A DNA stretch of 64,000 bases from Cranoglanis bouderius. Its lineage: Eukaryota; Chordata; Actinopteri; Siluriformes; Cranoglanididae. The DNA is taken from positions 18,707,260 through 18,771,259 of the forward strand of contig CM042543.1 in the NCBI GenBank assembly GCA_023630585.1, written 5' to 3'. The position numbers and the translations under genes were made by a program. The notes under the pieces are model-generated. The model was not told where the DNA came from. It worked only from the letters and a program-made list of their open reading frames with translations, and did no database searches. Below, in pieces: positions 37,001-50,200 of the stretch. Position 1 is the stretch's first letter. Each line of letters opens with the position of its first letter.

Positions 37001-40000
37001 TATCAATAACTGTATGTACTGTTTATTTTTATACAATAATTTTGCATGCCAATTATTTTGCCATTGACAGTACTTAGATGATGCAAAAACAGAAATTTAA
37101 CAGAAATTCATAAAGCCAGTCCAATCAGTTTCTATACTACAGTATAATCGCAAAGGCCTTTACAGTGATGAATTATCTAACTGCAGATTGTGGTCACTGA
37201 AATAACGAAATTTACTCACCAGCCCTTGACTGCTAGTGTGATTCTCCAGGTCCTCTAGTTCCTGCACATTGATGCTAAAGAAGAGATCCTCTGGAAAGAC
37301 TGGGATCTAGAGTTAGACAGTGTGAATGTTAGTCTAGTCATGTGTGGAACCTTGTTCATGTGTGTTATTTTAGTGCAATTTCTCTCACCTGGAAAAGCCA
37401 ACCCAGCACTGCCACCAACAACATCTGATTCAAGGAATACTGCTCTCCAACTTTACCCAACCTCATCCTCCTAAAACAAACACAAATACAGTTGGGACAT
37501 TTACAAATACAAAACACATCATATGCATTGTGTGTGACAAACCTGTAGATTTGAAGTAGGAGGCCCAGAGCAGTCCTGTAGCAGGGCAGAAATGGGCCAG
37601 TGTAGTCCAGCATGGAGAGGAACTCAACCAGCCAGGGAACAGTAAGTATAGTGCGCTTTCTGCGCACACAACTTGTCAACACTGCAGAGACATCCAGCAC
37701 TGGGGCGCTCTGAAAAATACACAAAAAAAATAAAAATTTCACTAACCTATGCATTTCAACTAACTCCCTCATAAGACCACTAAATAACTCATGTAGTTAA
37801 GAGATTTCTCCGCCATGCTTTGCAAATGCATGTACCTTACTGCGCAGCGTGATGGCAGCCTCCTGGATCTCTCTGGATGGTGCCTCAGACGTCTGGTAGG
37901 GCATAAAGGAGATGAAGCCCAGGAACTTGGCAAGAAGTCGAGCCAGAAGGAGTACTGAAGAAAATCGCTGCTTCTCATCCTTCATTAAAGAGAGATGAGT
38001 TTCAGTACTCATTCATAATTCAAACATAGCAACATTGAATGGAGAATAGCTTAAAATTTGCTAAATCAGTTAAATCTTAAGCGTTCAACAAATTTTGCTA
38101 CACAATTCTGCCATATGAATGGTAAAGAGTTAACCAAAGCTTCCCTAAAACCATGTGATCACAAAAAAAGATAATTCCCATAAAACATTAATAATGATTT
38201 TAAAAAATGTAATGGTCATACATCTTTTCAAAAAGTAGAAGCAGTTTCTCCAGTTCAGCTAGTTAGAGTGTTTTAATTTTAATGAGTAAACACAAAATCT
38301 GTGGTTGTACCTTGCAAATGTGCATATCTAACTTTTTAGTGAAATAGCAAAACTGGTTTTCTAGACTCAAGCTTCTAGTAAATTAAGCAAAAAGTGAAGT
38401 AAATAATGTAAAATACGCATTTAGTGTTTAACCATGCAATTAGACAACTGCTGCAAAATTCGTTTAGAGCCACACTGAGTGCTGTCAGTATTCTATTTTA
38501 ACTGGTCACATGGTTTGAACCTGCTGCTCCATGTCTCCATCACCCCCTTCTTCTCCTGTGGTTGAGGAGCCGTCGGTGCCCAGGATAGACACATCATTCA
38601 ACTGCAGTAGCTGCTGACACAAACCATCCTTCAGGTGTTGGTTCAACTGGCAGCTGGGTCAGAGAAGAGGAGCATGAGAAGTAAATACTGTGCAAGTAAT
38701 TGCAATATAACAGTTTTGAATAGTGAATGTTACCCTTTTTGATAAATCATGGTTCATAAATTTTATCATACATATTTCAGTTTGAAATAGGAATAAATTC
38801 CCACAAGAGTAACACAAAACTTTTGAACATGTTAAAAATAAATAATTTAATGGCTGTCTGGAAACAAATTAATCTGAATACTAGTCACACTATAAATACC
38901 CGAAAATTCCACATGGGCAAAGACAACAGCAATCTGACTGCCTCTTCAGTTAAATTATGGTGTACAGTCAAATTAAGCAAAAGTTTTAATAATGCTTTAA
39001 TCCGGATACATTTGAAAACTCACACCGCTCTCCCAAGTGGATAAATTTGAAAACGCAGTTTTTACGTTGTAGTGTGGACTGAGGAAAGAGATATAAACGA
39101 TGGCATGTTTTTAATTCATGTGAAGCAGTCATGTGAACCATTCAACTCAAAAAAACAAGATGGCGGATGATGTTGTACTGCAGTTATTGTGCCTGCAATC
39201 CAGTCTGATAGCTTTGTTAAAGATTAATGTCACTTTGTACAATATTCAGATTGCATTTTTAAATAAACACCTGACGGAAATGACGCAGGCTAAAGCTTCT
39301 TACGTTTTTATGCATGCGCAATATAGAGGTGTAGCCGTTTTCAGACGTTTCGGTGTGGACGAGCAAATTTTGGAAAATGTTTGAAAACGCCAGTGTAGAT
39401 GGAGAGCGTTTTAAAATGAAAATGCAGTTTTCAGATCTAACTGGATTAATGTGGACGTAGCCTTAATGTCATAGACAGATTCAGGCAACTCGTTTTTACA
39501 GAAAAAGAAGAAAAATGCAGGACTCCATTTTTTACCAGCTAGCTGTCTGTAGGAAATCTCTGAAGAACTCCTGGTGTCCAGGGAAAGAGGGTGGAGGGCA
39601 AGGGCCATTTAGAGCCTGCGGCTGGATCAGACGCTCTTGCAGGCGCTTCAGCCTCCCCAGGATGTCTGCCCCCACCATGCCCAGCAGATCTGCATCTGGA
39701 GCATCACCAGGAGAGCTGAGCTCGCTGTGGCCCTTAAACATCTACAGCAAGAAATACTGTGAATGTGTGCGAGCCAACAGTGCAATCCACATGTAAGAAA
39801 AACCCATCATGGCTTACCTGAACCAGCTGCTTCTGGAAAAGCCTGGCAAAGTGACAATGGGTTCCTGCTGCAGTCAACTGACTGACCATTGCCCTGTGGG
39901 AATAAATATTAGCAGAATCATGTATTAGAAGGCATTATAGTAGAGTTTCATAATATAAATTTTTAAACTTAACACAAACAGAATGGCCACCTCACCTGAC

Positions 40001-43000
40001 CCGGTTGCCTAGTGCTGCCTCAAACTCCCACCCTGGCTCCTTATGATAATCTTCCCACTCTCTTAGCAGCTCATAAAAAATATCTCTGTAACAGTATATG
40101 GACACATGGAATAACATGATTTGGTTGTAATGCCACACATTGAGAAATCACTGAGTTTCTACTATACTGTACCTTTGTTTCTTAAAGATGTGGAAGGCTT
40201 TATCACTGCTGAAGTTAGTTCGGTTGTCAGTGGCTGGCTGGAACGGCACCGTATGAATGGAGGTAGGGTGGCTGGATAGTACCTAGTGTGCCAAAGGAGA
40301 CAAGGTGCTTAATTTTTTGGTAAAACAAGGTTTTACAGTTTTAAAGTAGGGGGGATTTGGAAGCATGGAAGATTAGTTACAGCATCGATGTGAGTTGCAC
40401 CACTGTGACGTGAAGTACACTTAAACAAAACTACATATCAAATAAAAAAAATATATTTTTCAAAAATCAGTAAAGAGTACAGTTTTTTCCCCCTAGTTCT
40501 TGAACCTAATTATCTTCCAGAGAAGCAGGAAGAAAAAGCTAATAGCTGGGACAGGAAATCTGCTAGTCTCAGGTGCCTGGGCTACTGATCTGCCCACTCC
40601 TGTAAAGTTAAAAAAAATGGAATGGGATCAAGGGCGTCATTTATGGATTGCAAACCTTAGCTGTGTCGGTATCTTGAGACTGTGCCAGGCGATCTCGCAG
40701 GGCTGGAGAGAAAGTGGCAACTCTTTCATTCTCTGCCAGGAGGCGCAGTGTGCAGCGGTCCAGGTGCGAAAGCAAACTGAGGAAAAAAGGGGGTCAAAAA
40801 CAGGAGCACTCAGCACCAATGCAAGACAGACAACATAAAAGCAAAGAGAAGATAAATATACTCACACAAACTGATTCTCCAGAACTCGCACTGCAAAATA
40901 CACACAGTTGTGGACATTTCCCAGATAAATTCTCTCAAGAAAATCTGCAAAATGACAAACGTCTTATATAAATGAGAAGGAAGACAATGAGTTTAGGCAG
41001 GGTTACAAAATGGCTGAGAGACGTGAGCACAACACTAACCTGTCTTTCTTTCACACACACTGGGACACACTTCTGTAGGTTCAGAGGTTGACACGCTCCG
41101 TGAAGTCAGCAGCTGAAGCACAAAGAACAGCTCCAGGAACACACATGGCACCAAGTTCTCTATAATGAAAGTTCCAACAAAGAAAGATATCCACCAAAAT
41201 AAGCAAAAGCATGTCCAAAAATACCTTTAAACACAGAAGTGTGATTTTTAAATGGCCAACATCTCTTAGATGACTTACTGCGATTATAGTGATTGGTGCT
41301 TGGATCAAATTTGTTACCACAGACTTAAAGTAATAGTTTTCTATTTAAACAGATATGTAATCAGTAGCTCAGTTTGTTATCTCATGAAATAAGTTTAAAG
41401 CTGTTGAGGTGGTCGGGTCTGATTATTGACTCAATGCTCGGAAACATAAAACTGCCATAAAGCCATAAAACCTATTTAAAAATAGCTTTGATTCTTACTG
41501 TATATTAGAGCAGCATTGGCTGCTGTTAAATAAATTGCTGAGAATACGACAAGGAGACTCAAAAACTCAAATTTAACTAGTTTAATAGAATTAAAAACAT
41601 TGTTTTTTTTTTTAACGTTTGAACATTTACCAGTATTTATTCTACAGCACCCTCTGGTGGTATCTCACCTGAAATGCATGCACAGTACAGCTCAGCTAAA
41701 AGCTCAAGTTCTCGTGCTTGAGTCACTTCACTGGGGTCAGGGCAGGGCGCCTGGGAATCCGGGGGCGCCTGGGAATCCGGAGTCACCTTTGAGCCCGACC
41801 TCAATATTGATTTGGTGGGAGTGCAAACAGCTGCACTGGGTTTCAGTGGGGAGCTGCTCTGCTGTGCAAGTTTAGACCTAAAGAAAAGGGGGACATGGGG
41901 AACGTAACGAAGACACAATGACTACGTTTACACACACATCAATAATCTAATATTAATCAGAATTTGGAAATATTCTAATTAGTATTGAGTCATGTAAACG
42001 CCTCAATCCGATTGCCCGATTCAGATTAAGACAAATTCTGATTCCCACCCTTGGAATATGCCTGTTTTTAATTGGAAATTTGTTGCATGTCAACATCTTA
42101 TTCAGAAAATCCAGTGAAAAGAGATATATGCGCATGCTCAGTCCGCAAGGAACCGCGGGCAGCAACGGCAGCATCTTGAATTTCCTGGGAAATAACAGCA
42201 AAAAGTGCATGTGTAGCCCGGCGAACTTACAACAACCATTTATACAGGAATATTCAATTCAATTCAGTTTTATTTGTATAGCGCTTTTAACAATGGACAT
42301 CGTCCCAAAGCAGCTTTACAGAAATATCTAAATTCAGGATATAGGTTTTAAATGTATGAATTTATCCCTGATGAGCAACTCAGAGGCGACGGTGGCAAGG
42401 AAAAACTCCCTGAGACGATATGAGGAAGAAACCTTAAGAGGATGCCTGTACACATATAAACATCGTATTCGGAATATGGCTGCAACGCGAATACAGACGT
42501 TTAAAAGGAACTTGATGTGCTTGTAAACGTAGTCAGTGACAGTAAGGACATTTAAGAAACGAAACGAAAAAGAAATAGTTAAGAATTTGATAAATATATT
42601 AAATACATTCTCCAGTGCCAGAAAGAATACCTTTCTTTCTTTAGTAGCTCCCTCTCCTCTTGCAGACAAAGTGGGCTCCCAGTAGTCTGCCCAGTACCCG
42701 TGGCCTCTGGGATGGAAGGAGGACTGCACAGCTTGCTGAGGGGTGTGGAGGTAAAGCAGCTCTTGGGTTTAGAGTTTGGTCGTTCCACACTTACTGGTGT
42801 TGGGTTGATGCGCCGCGACGGTCTTGTTGCTCTAAACACATTCAGAAACATGATTCTTTGACTGCAATAAAGCAGCTGAAAAATGTCCACCAAACATCAG
42901 TCGGTGTTTGTTTTTTTTTGTTGTGGAAAATGATGCATCCACTAACATGACAGTACTATAATAAGATAAAATGACAATAAAGCATTTCATCAAAAAACAG

Positions 43001-44369
43001 ACACATTTCAAAAGAATTAGCTTTCAAATCACTCACATTGGGGTGGCATGAGACGCACTCACTGGGGGAAAGTCCTCCAAATTGTTTAAGTTGAGCTTGA
43101 CTTGTGTAGGAGGTGACACCGGATCACTAGTCCTCCCTCCACCTCTTTCCTTCCTCCCTGCAACATCACAGCCGCCAGCCTCCGCCGAATGGCCACCGCG
43201 CGCTCCAGTCTGCCGGCTTGACGCAGACCCTCCAAAGCCGCTGCTTCTCCTGCGCCCTCGATGTCGCTGAAATGTAGGGCTGGCCTGAGTGTCTGGTGGT
43301 GAGGTCATGAAGTCAGCAAGACAATGGCGCTGAGCAGACCGACGCTCAGATGTCATGTGTCGAGGGCCAGAACTCCATCCCGAGCTAAACGACGGGCTGC
43401 TGAAAGCACTTATACTGTCCTGCTCACTTGGATTGTCCATTTGCGATGTCGACGGAGCAGTCGAGAAGAGCTGGACTCGGCTGGCACTGCGGGAACCTTG
43501 GCTTGTTGATGCTCTGTTTGATGTTCTCCGCTCATTAGATGAGCCCTGGGCTCTAAGTGACCTGGTGGTGCTGGGTGTCTTGGCTGGGGTGCTGGGGCCA
43601 TGGGTCAGAGTGTTACTGCTCTGATCCCTCAGGAAGTTCAGGAGGAATGGCACAAACTCGTACTTCCTGACTGTTAATAGCAGATCTTGGTCTCCGTTAC
43701 AGTCCTGTCATGACACAAAAGTAAACTTTGTATAGTATCATAATAATACTACATTAGACAACATGAAATGGACCTGAACTGTAGAACAATAATTACTGTA
43801 GGAGAATAATACACTAAAGGAATATATATTTTTTAAAAATAAATAAATAAAAATTCGAACAACGTTGATAATATAAACGCATTGGTTTCTATATATTGTG
43901 TCATACATTTACATGGAACTTCGATTATGGTTATTTTCGAGCATAAAATATCTAATTAGATATAACAACTAACAAACTGAAGTAAACCGTGGCTTCTGTT
44001 TGTTAGCTTCTGAAAATTACTACTTTTATACACCATAAAGCTCAATACATCCTTATTTTTATACATCTCTCTCTCTCTCACTCCTGTTTGTTTGTTTTTT
44101 GTTGCAAAATCACATGGCTAACTTGCTACGTTTCCGTTCCTGTGAGGAAATGGCGTCAAACACATCCAGCTATCGAGCTAGGTGCTCGTTGCTAACTGAA
44201 GTTGTGAGCTAAACAATCTAAAGCGATGACAATACCATCTCACAAAGAATACACAATTTTATCCCTTATAAATACGCAGGGAACTTCTTACACTTTGTCC
44301 TCGCAACCAGTTCAAAGCGCTGCACAACTCCACATCTCTCCGAAGCAACGATTCCAAAACAGCCGCCAT
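34026..44369 (-). CDS. cdan1: cdan1, codanin-1, complete (28 coding exons, 1,306 aa)
   Basis: Exons 5' to 3': 44292-44369, 43037-43704, 42631-42831, 41669-41877, 41040-41159, 40866-40944, 40656-40776, 40173-40282, 39996-40085, 39818-39893, 39536-39741, 38521-38653, 37836-37979, 37543-37709, 37389-37470, 37220-37306, 36578-36632, 36346-36479, 36061-36164, 35784-35933, 35626-35689, 35477-35555, 35161-35369, 34837-34944, 34681-34744, 34408-34589, 34200-34307, 34026-34118 (stop TGA at 34026-34028). Total 3,921 nt, all phases consistent, all GT-AG. Start MAAVLESLLRRDV. Human codanin-1 is about 1,230 residues in 28 exons. It binds histone chaperone Asf1 and CDIN1, holds Asf1 in the cytoplasm, and is mutated in congenital dyserythropoietic anaemia type I. 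Conserved blocks include FVPFLLNFLRDQ, LVPCVFLELFFVLQLL, FSSDKAFHIFKKQ, VPWLVEFLS, DQQLLYTCCPY and FHNQPPSLKRTVEFVAER. No breaks. I saw no clear polyadenylation signal downstream. Confidence 0.97.
38995..39463. mobile_element. MITE-like repeat in cdan1 intron 11
   Basis: Ends resemble the common fish element with GGCTACGTCCACATTAATCC termini: TTAATCCGGATACATTTGAAAAC at left and GGATTAATGTGGACGTAGCC at right. GAAAACGC words repeat inside in both senses. No coding content. Confidence 0.6.
41919..42535. mobile_element. MITE with TGACTACGTTTACA ends in cdan1 intron 3, itself carrying an insertion
   Basis: Left TGACTACGTTTACA and right TGTAAACGTAGTCA are perfect inverted repeats. AATCCGATT and CAGATTAAG type words follow inward. 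A second repeat occupies about 42,247-42,445. No coding capacity. Confidence 0.75.
42247..42445 (+). repeat. fish interspersed repeat inserted in the MITE
   Basis: Starts AATTCAATTCAGTTTTATTTG and continues TATAGCGCTTTTAACAATGG and AAAGCAGCTTTACAGAAAT, a sequence widespread in teleost genomes. It ends near CCTTAAGAGG. Its class is uncertain. Confidence 0.65.
42631..43704 (-). CDS. cdan1: cdan1 exons 2-3: disordered N-terminal region with Asf1-binding B-domain
   Basis: Exon 2 (residues 27-248) starts with the conserved helix FVPFLLNFLRDQ and continues with a long Ser/Arg/Gly-rich stretch (TPAKTPSTTRSLR, RHRGRRRSSGFGG), which is probably disordered and is the least human-like part. Exon 3 carries SRRINPTPVSVERP (about residues 254-267). 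This matches the B-domain motif shared by codanin-1, HIRA and CAF-1 p60 that binds Asf1 (family knowledge). Then come CFTSTPLS and LQEERELLKKER, both close to human. Retention of the RRI-PTP core suggests Asf1 binding is kept. Plus-strand reading frames across exon 2 are antisense shadows of GC-rich codons. Confidence 0.9.
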
Positions 44370-44439
44370 TCTGTCCCGAGAATAGTCATGAGAGAAACAA
44401 GAACGAACTTAATTTTCAAAATAAAAGTCCGTACTTCTT

Positions 44440-45952
44440 TCGCGCAGAACTGTGGTTCTACTTGAAGTTCGTGAAACATACATGGTCATAGGGTTTGTTT
44501 GTTTGTTTGTTTGTATATACTAATATGGTTCCAGGAAACCAAACTCCACCATTATCAAAGTTTATTTATTATATAGGTCTTACAGTTATTATCCTTTCTA
44601 GAATAGAACAGAACAGAATTGAATATATTTATTGTCAATGCACAAGCAAAAAGAAACTGGGTTTGTAACTTGCTTACTAGATGATATATAAAAAAACTAT
44701 AAATAAAGAATACAAAAAACAAAAACAAAAAAAAAGAGTATATATCCTATGTGTGCAACTGTGGTGTCTAAGTTACATTATAAACAGTATAAACAGTCTT
44801 TGGCAGTAACAGTGCAACAGCACAGATGTACAGGCAGCAATAAAACCAGTACAGTACAGGAATGTAGATATGAAGTCTTCATAAATAACACAATGTATGT
44901 ATAAATGTATTATTCCCTGAGAACTGAGGTTATTAACTATAGCAGCTGTCATTGTGTTGTAGATATGATGGTGATAGGTAACAGTTTCAGGTGCAAATGT
45001 ATGAAAGTTCTATAGTGTATGATTATAGATATACACAAGTAGCAGCTGTCCAGACAGTACACACAATAAACTCATTAGTCACTTGAATTGAATGTTGAGC
45101 GTTTAATCCAAAGTTTAATCCAAACTTCAATAACTCAAAAAGTATTAGTGCTCTAAAATAAAATTAAAAATAAATAAATAAATAAATAAAACAGAATATG
45201 ATTGTACACATTTGAATAATGAACCTAGTTGGAATATGTTCATTAAATAGATATATGGTGTATAAATAAATGGGATCCAGGCACTCCCGAGGGTCTGTGA
45301 AGCACAGTTGGGCAGTCTGTCTTTTTTTTTTTTTTTTTCCAAAAAGATATTATATTTATTATTTAGTTCTTATAGTTATTATTCCAACTTGTTGCTTAAA
45401 TTGAATAAGTTTAATCCAAACCTCAGTAATGTGAAAAAAAGAAATAAAGAAATAAAGAAAGAAAATACAAAAAGCCTAGGCTTATAAATAATTTTGATTC
45501 TAATGTCTACCCGAATCTAATGACAATTAGACAAAATGTGCAAAAGGTTCAGGAATAATAATAGCCAGAATATTATTGTACACATTTAAATGATAATAAC
45601 ATATTTAACTCATAACAGTGAATAATAAAAGGGCAAAAAAGATCTGATCTTAAATTACTAATATTGAAGTGATTTTAGTTTTAAATGGCTAGTCATCATG
45701 CGTGAGCAGCATAATGCATGACGTTGGCACCAGCAAGCTTTATCAGCCAGCATGACCATGTTAACCCTTATGTACTTTTTGCTACTTAGCAATAGATGTA
45801 CTGTTCATGGGTCAGACGGACTGGGCAGCTAAGACAAAAAAAAAAAAAAAAGCATTTTAAATTACCCACCTTGAATACATCTATGTTTTATACTCCTACC
45901 AGAAAGTGTGTGTAATCTGGTATGAGTGCAAATAAGACATGTACGTGGTCAT
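44440..45952. other. intergenic DNA between cdan1 and rps6ka5 starts, low-complexity and old repeats
   Basis: AT-rich. (TTTG)n at 44,492-44,512, (AAAT)n at 45,165-45,190 and several A runs. The text TTACAGTTATTAT at 44,580 and TTATAGTTATTATT at 45,370 suggests two related decayed repeats. The stretch 44,800-44,870 (AGTGCAACAGCACAGATGTA) resembles a common fish repeat. No gene seen. Confidence 0.45.
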
Positions 45953-46110
45953 GCAGTGAGTAGACTTCTCACCTCACAGTTCCAGGGTTTTCTCCAGGTT
46001 CTCTGGTTTCCTCCCAGAAAGATCCTGGCTCCTAGGTGTGAATGAGTGTGTGAATATATATGTGCAAGGAGCCCTGAGATGCACTGGGGTCTCTTTTAGG
46101 GTGTATTCCT
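45953..46110 (+). mobile_element. SINE-like middle fragment
   Basis: CTCACCTCACAGTTCCAGGG, GGTTTCCTCCCAGAAAG and GTGAATGAGTGTGTGAATAT match the body of the tRNA-headed repeat. The head is missing. Confidence 0.5.
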
Positions 46111-46189
46111 GCTCTCACACCCAGTGTCTTCAGGAGCCGTGATGAGAATAAAGCATTTATTAAACATGAATGAAAGTAATGTAACAGCG

Positions 46190-46445
46190 AGTGGGGGACA
46201 CGGTGGCTTTGTGGTTAGCACGTTTGCCTCCCACCTCCGGGGTTGGGGGTTTGAATCCTGCCTCGGCCCTGGGTGCGTGGAGTTTGCATGTTCTACCCGT
46301 GCTTCGGGGGTTTCCTTCGGCTACTCCGGTTTCCTCCCCCAGTCCAAAGACATGTGTTGTAGGCTGATTGGCATTTCCAAATTGTCAGTAGTGTGCGATT
46401 GTGCCCTGTGATGGGTTGGACAAGCGTTATGGAAAATGGATAGAG
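46190..46445 (+). mobile_element. tRNA-derived SINE-like repeat
   Basis: The head contains TGGTTAGCACG (A-box-like, about 46,211) and GGTTTGAATCC (B-box, 46,248-46,258). The body has GGAGTTTGCATGTTCT, CAGTCCAAAGACATG and a TGGAAAATGGATAGA tail. It is a repeat, not a functional tRNA gene, as no acceptor stem pairs. Confidence 0.75.
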
Positions 46446-46617
46446 GTAACAGTGGGTGAATTTATCTTGTTTTATTTTTCTTTTGTAGAAAGCAGATGGC
46501 GTCCTAACCTGTGTAATATAAATATGAAGATGGGGCATAGCAGATGCATTCAAAGTAAATTTATCAGAGAGAAAGACCTGCCACATACAGTATCCTGATT
46601 TTCATGTTGATTAAATG

Positions 46618-46618
<1 letters not shown>

Positions 46619-46656
<38 letters not shown>
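46619..46656. repeat. (GT)n microsatellite
   Basis: About 18 GT units. The following DNA up to 47,296 should contain the rps6ka5 promoter and 5' UTR, and no TATA box was recognised. Confidence 0.9.
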
Positions 46657-46657
<1 letters not shown>

Positions 46658-47296
46658 TTCTACGTTAAGTAACATTTTAAAGTAATCTAGACTTGAACAG
46701 AACGCAAAGGATAAACCAGGAGCTAGGTATGAGGTTATTCTTTGGTCTAAAACACAAAAACTGAACTCTAAATGCAGAAGCTAATGCTACAGTAAGTTAT
46801 GGCACAGGAGCACCACAGACAGCGTGCTGTGGTGTTGTCACTCGGCAGTGGGGTTTCTGAGGGGTTTTCAAATGGGAAACGAGCTCTCATGGCTCTCAGG
46901 GAAAACTGGCGATGTTGGATGTAATCGATCGAGCTTCCTCGGTGATCGTAGCTGATCACAGAGGCTTCAAGTGAGCTGCTTTAGGAAGGTGTTATTGTGG
47001 AGGATTTCGCTAATCTACTTGAATGGGCGTTTCTTTAACGTAGGGGAAGGGGGCTTGGTCTATGCGTGTAGAGTGTGTTTATTATTTATACGACCAGCTA
47101 TTCTGTTGCAGTAGTAACATTGTACTTGTAGTTGCCCTGTCTGCCTGTCTGTTGCCTGTAAGTATGTAGTACATGACGTTTCCGCTTTGTGTCCTAATGA
47201 TTTTAAACGCTGCTTATGGATTAGTGTAACCCGGGGACTGATTTAGCAGCTGCGCTTTTGCCACTAGCAGGCAAACAACCTGGCACTCTGAAAAAA

Positions 47297-50200
47297 ATGC
47301 CGTCTTCGGAGGAAGGTTTATCCGGAGCTGACGTGGTCACTGTAAAACATGAGCTTAAAAACGGTAAGTCTGGGTTTGCAAGACACCTGGTATTTATGTT
47401 CTCACTTTGCTCGTTAGTTTACTTGGCAGTTTTAGCAGCGTTGTGAGCTAACAGCTTGCCCGCCATCTGACCCGTCATAAGCCGCGCGGACACCGTGCAC
47501 ATGCGTGCATGCTTTTAATAACACTGTAATACACGCTCACATTACACTCCGGTTTATCAGAGTTTAAATTCATCTTAAATGAGCTCTGCGTCTCTCATAG
47601 AATAACTGCCAGTGCTACTATTGTTGTAGTCGCAATACTGGGGCCTCTCAAAGAAGGGAAAATGAAGTAAAAAACCACTGTAGTTGTCAGAGAGTTTGCG
47701 GTGTTAGATACCCTGGGCTGTGAGGAAATGAGAAGCTATAGTTAGCTTAGTTAGCTAAGCAAGCTGGTCCTCTGCAGTGTGCAGGCTCGCTAATGTAGGT
47801 CACCTAGTTTTTTGTTCTTTTTTTAAGCTCATGTCAGTTCAAGTTTGGCTCGAACGTCCCCAAATAAAAATTATTAAAATAACCGACGACTGTCCACACA
47901 GTCTTTATTGCAGTTGTTCTGTCATAACCCGGTCCAAAATGATTGTGATTATTCAGGAAAATGAGTAACAAAAACCCATGGGGATGCTGTGTAGAGTTTT
48001 TATTTAAAAAAAAAAAAAACAAACAAACAAAAACTCTTTTCTTAAAAAAAGTTTTTTTAAATAGTATATATTTTTCTGTAACACAGTGAATTCAAACTTA
48101 TAGACACCCTATAATTAATATTCATTTAAACTAAAAGCACTGAGCCTCTTGTAATTCCTAACAAGTTTGGAGACACTTGCTGAGGGATCTGGGACACTCC
48201 TCCATCCAAACCATTTCAGTCTACTTTATATTTGTGGGTTTGTACTGGTACGCTGTCTGCTTTTCAGACAACAGGTTTTCAAAGGAATTCATAATGAGCA
48301 CCAATCTTCAAAAGAACCTGTGGACCGCCAATTGCAAAACAGCCTCAGTTGGTCCTCAGTATTTTACAATCAGTCCCTCCCAGGATTTAGCGATTTTGTG
48401 ATCGCAGAAATTAACGCGAAATCAAGGCCAAACTCTGCAATATTCTGAGGAGCTTGTCATTTTTCAAAATTTCACGCGTCATGTGACGTCATCACAACAC
48501 ACATTCAAAGCCAAAGCCCTCTTCGATTCACGTGCGCCGAACATGAGTACAGCTAAAAGGTCTCATTTACCAACAAACATCACTGCGAAAGACTGTGAAA
48601 AACAATTTCATGCAATTGCATTTTCACCAATTAAAGTAGTTTTCTGCAAAAAAAAAAAAAAAAAAAAAAGCACAAAAAACTCTGCAAATTGAATTGAAAA
48701 TTTTTTGGCCACAACAACCCCAAAAACCCCTCTGTGAAATCCTGTATGGACTGTACAGTGTGTATCAGGAGTTTTCTTGTATGCAGCCCTCCCTTAAAAA
48801 AAAAACCCTAAATATACTAATGGGTTTCTTGGCCAAAAGGTTTTGATTTTGGTCTCATCTGAGCACAATACAAAATTCCCCCCATAGTTCTAATGACTCT
48901 TTGTGAAGTTCGGGTGCTGTGTTTTGCAGGTTGATCTCAGGGCTTCTTTTCTACAACCCTTCTAAACAGCTTGCTTATGGAGGTGTCATCTAATCCTTGA
49001 TTTTGGAAGTAATACTTGGTTGTGCACATTGTTCTTTGCGTTCTCAGTGTCTTTGCAGGGCAGTATGCTAATGCGTCTAATTCCTGGCACGTTTTCAATT
49101 GTTTCCGACTTTTCAAAACTATCTAAGTATGAGCGTAGTTGTGCTGAATTTTTGTTCAAAAGTATTTGCTTTTATAGCACTTGTTTTAAACGTACACATA
49201 TTAGAGGTGAAAATTCTTTTTATAAGAGAAAATACAGTTTCTTTAGTTGTTTGAGTGGAAAATTTGGATCATTGTGTGTTGGATGTTCAGTTTATACAAC
49301 TCGTTTGTTTTGGTCCACTAATCTGATTAGACAAGCAGCGTTCCAAGAGTGATGATATTTGGTATAATGACACTGGAATATTTCACTGTTTATATCACTC
49401 CTCTGGTCTGCGTTTGTGACATAAAATTCCAATTCTAGCAATACTTCGTTACTACAATTAACTATGGGCTGTCAGTCAGTTTTCTGTTGCATGGCAACAG
49501 GCAATGCTCTATCCAGCTGTTGCTTCTTTGGGAACTATTTTTGTTGATGGAGCAAAAATACATGTAAGTTACTCGATATTCATTTCTTGTTTATAGAACT
49601 AACTGTTGTATAATTAAGCAATCTCACACTTGCAATCGTGCTGTTGTACTGAATATCAGCCCAGTTGATATTCAGTATAACAGCGCTCTTGCTTGTGCGA
49701 TATTGCTTATTTATACAACAGTTAGTTCCTGTCCACTAATCTGATTGGTCAAGGTGTTCCAAGAGTGCCTATATTTCCTATAACCGCACTGGGACGGTTC
49801 ACTGTGTATCACTCCGCTTGTCTGTGTTCACCACGTAAAATTCCACTTCCTAGTTCGTGTTTGTGAAATCATCAGCAGATATGGCAAACGATACTTTTCA
49901 GGAATATAACTTTTGGCTTAAAATATGAAAGCTTGTCAGATGAAAAGGAAGAAGGGACACCAATTTTACCAGAAGCACCTTTAACAGGAATGTACAGTTC
50001 AGTGTGAGCTAGCTAGCCAGATAGCCCACATGCTATAAAGTGTTTGCAGCTACTTTGGGATCTATTTCTGTTAGCATAGCAAAAATAAACAGAACATTTG
50101 GCCATATTGTGTCTGAAAAAGTGAGGCTGGTGAGGGAAAGTCTGTTTATAGCTGTTATAAAGTAAGTGATTACAGGAAATAACTTGTTTCATGGACATGT

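Noticed and set aside
43082..43624. Plus-strand frames over cdan1 exon 2
   Set aside because: Antisense to GC-rich coding sequence; no start context, splice sites or family match.
46205..46262. Possible tRNA gene
   Set aside because: Box A and B words are present but no acceptor or anticodon stems pair; the sequence continues into a SINE-like body that recurs at 31 kb.
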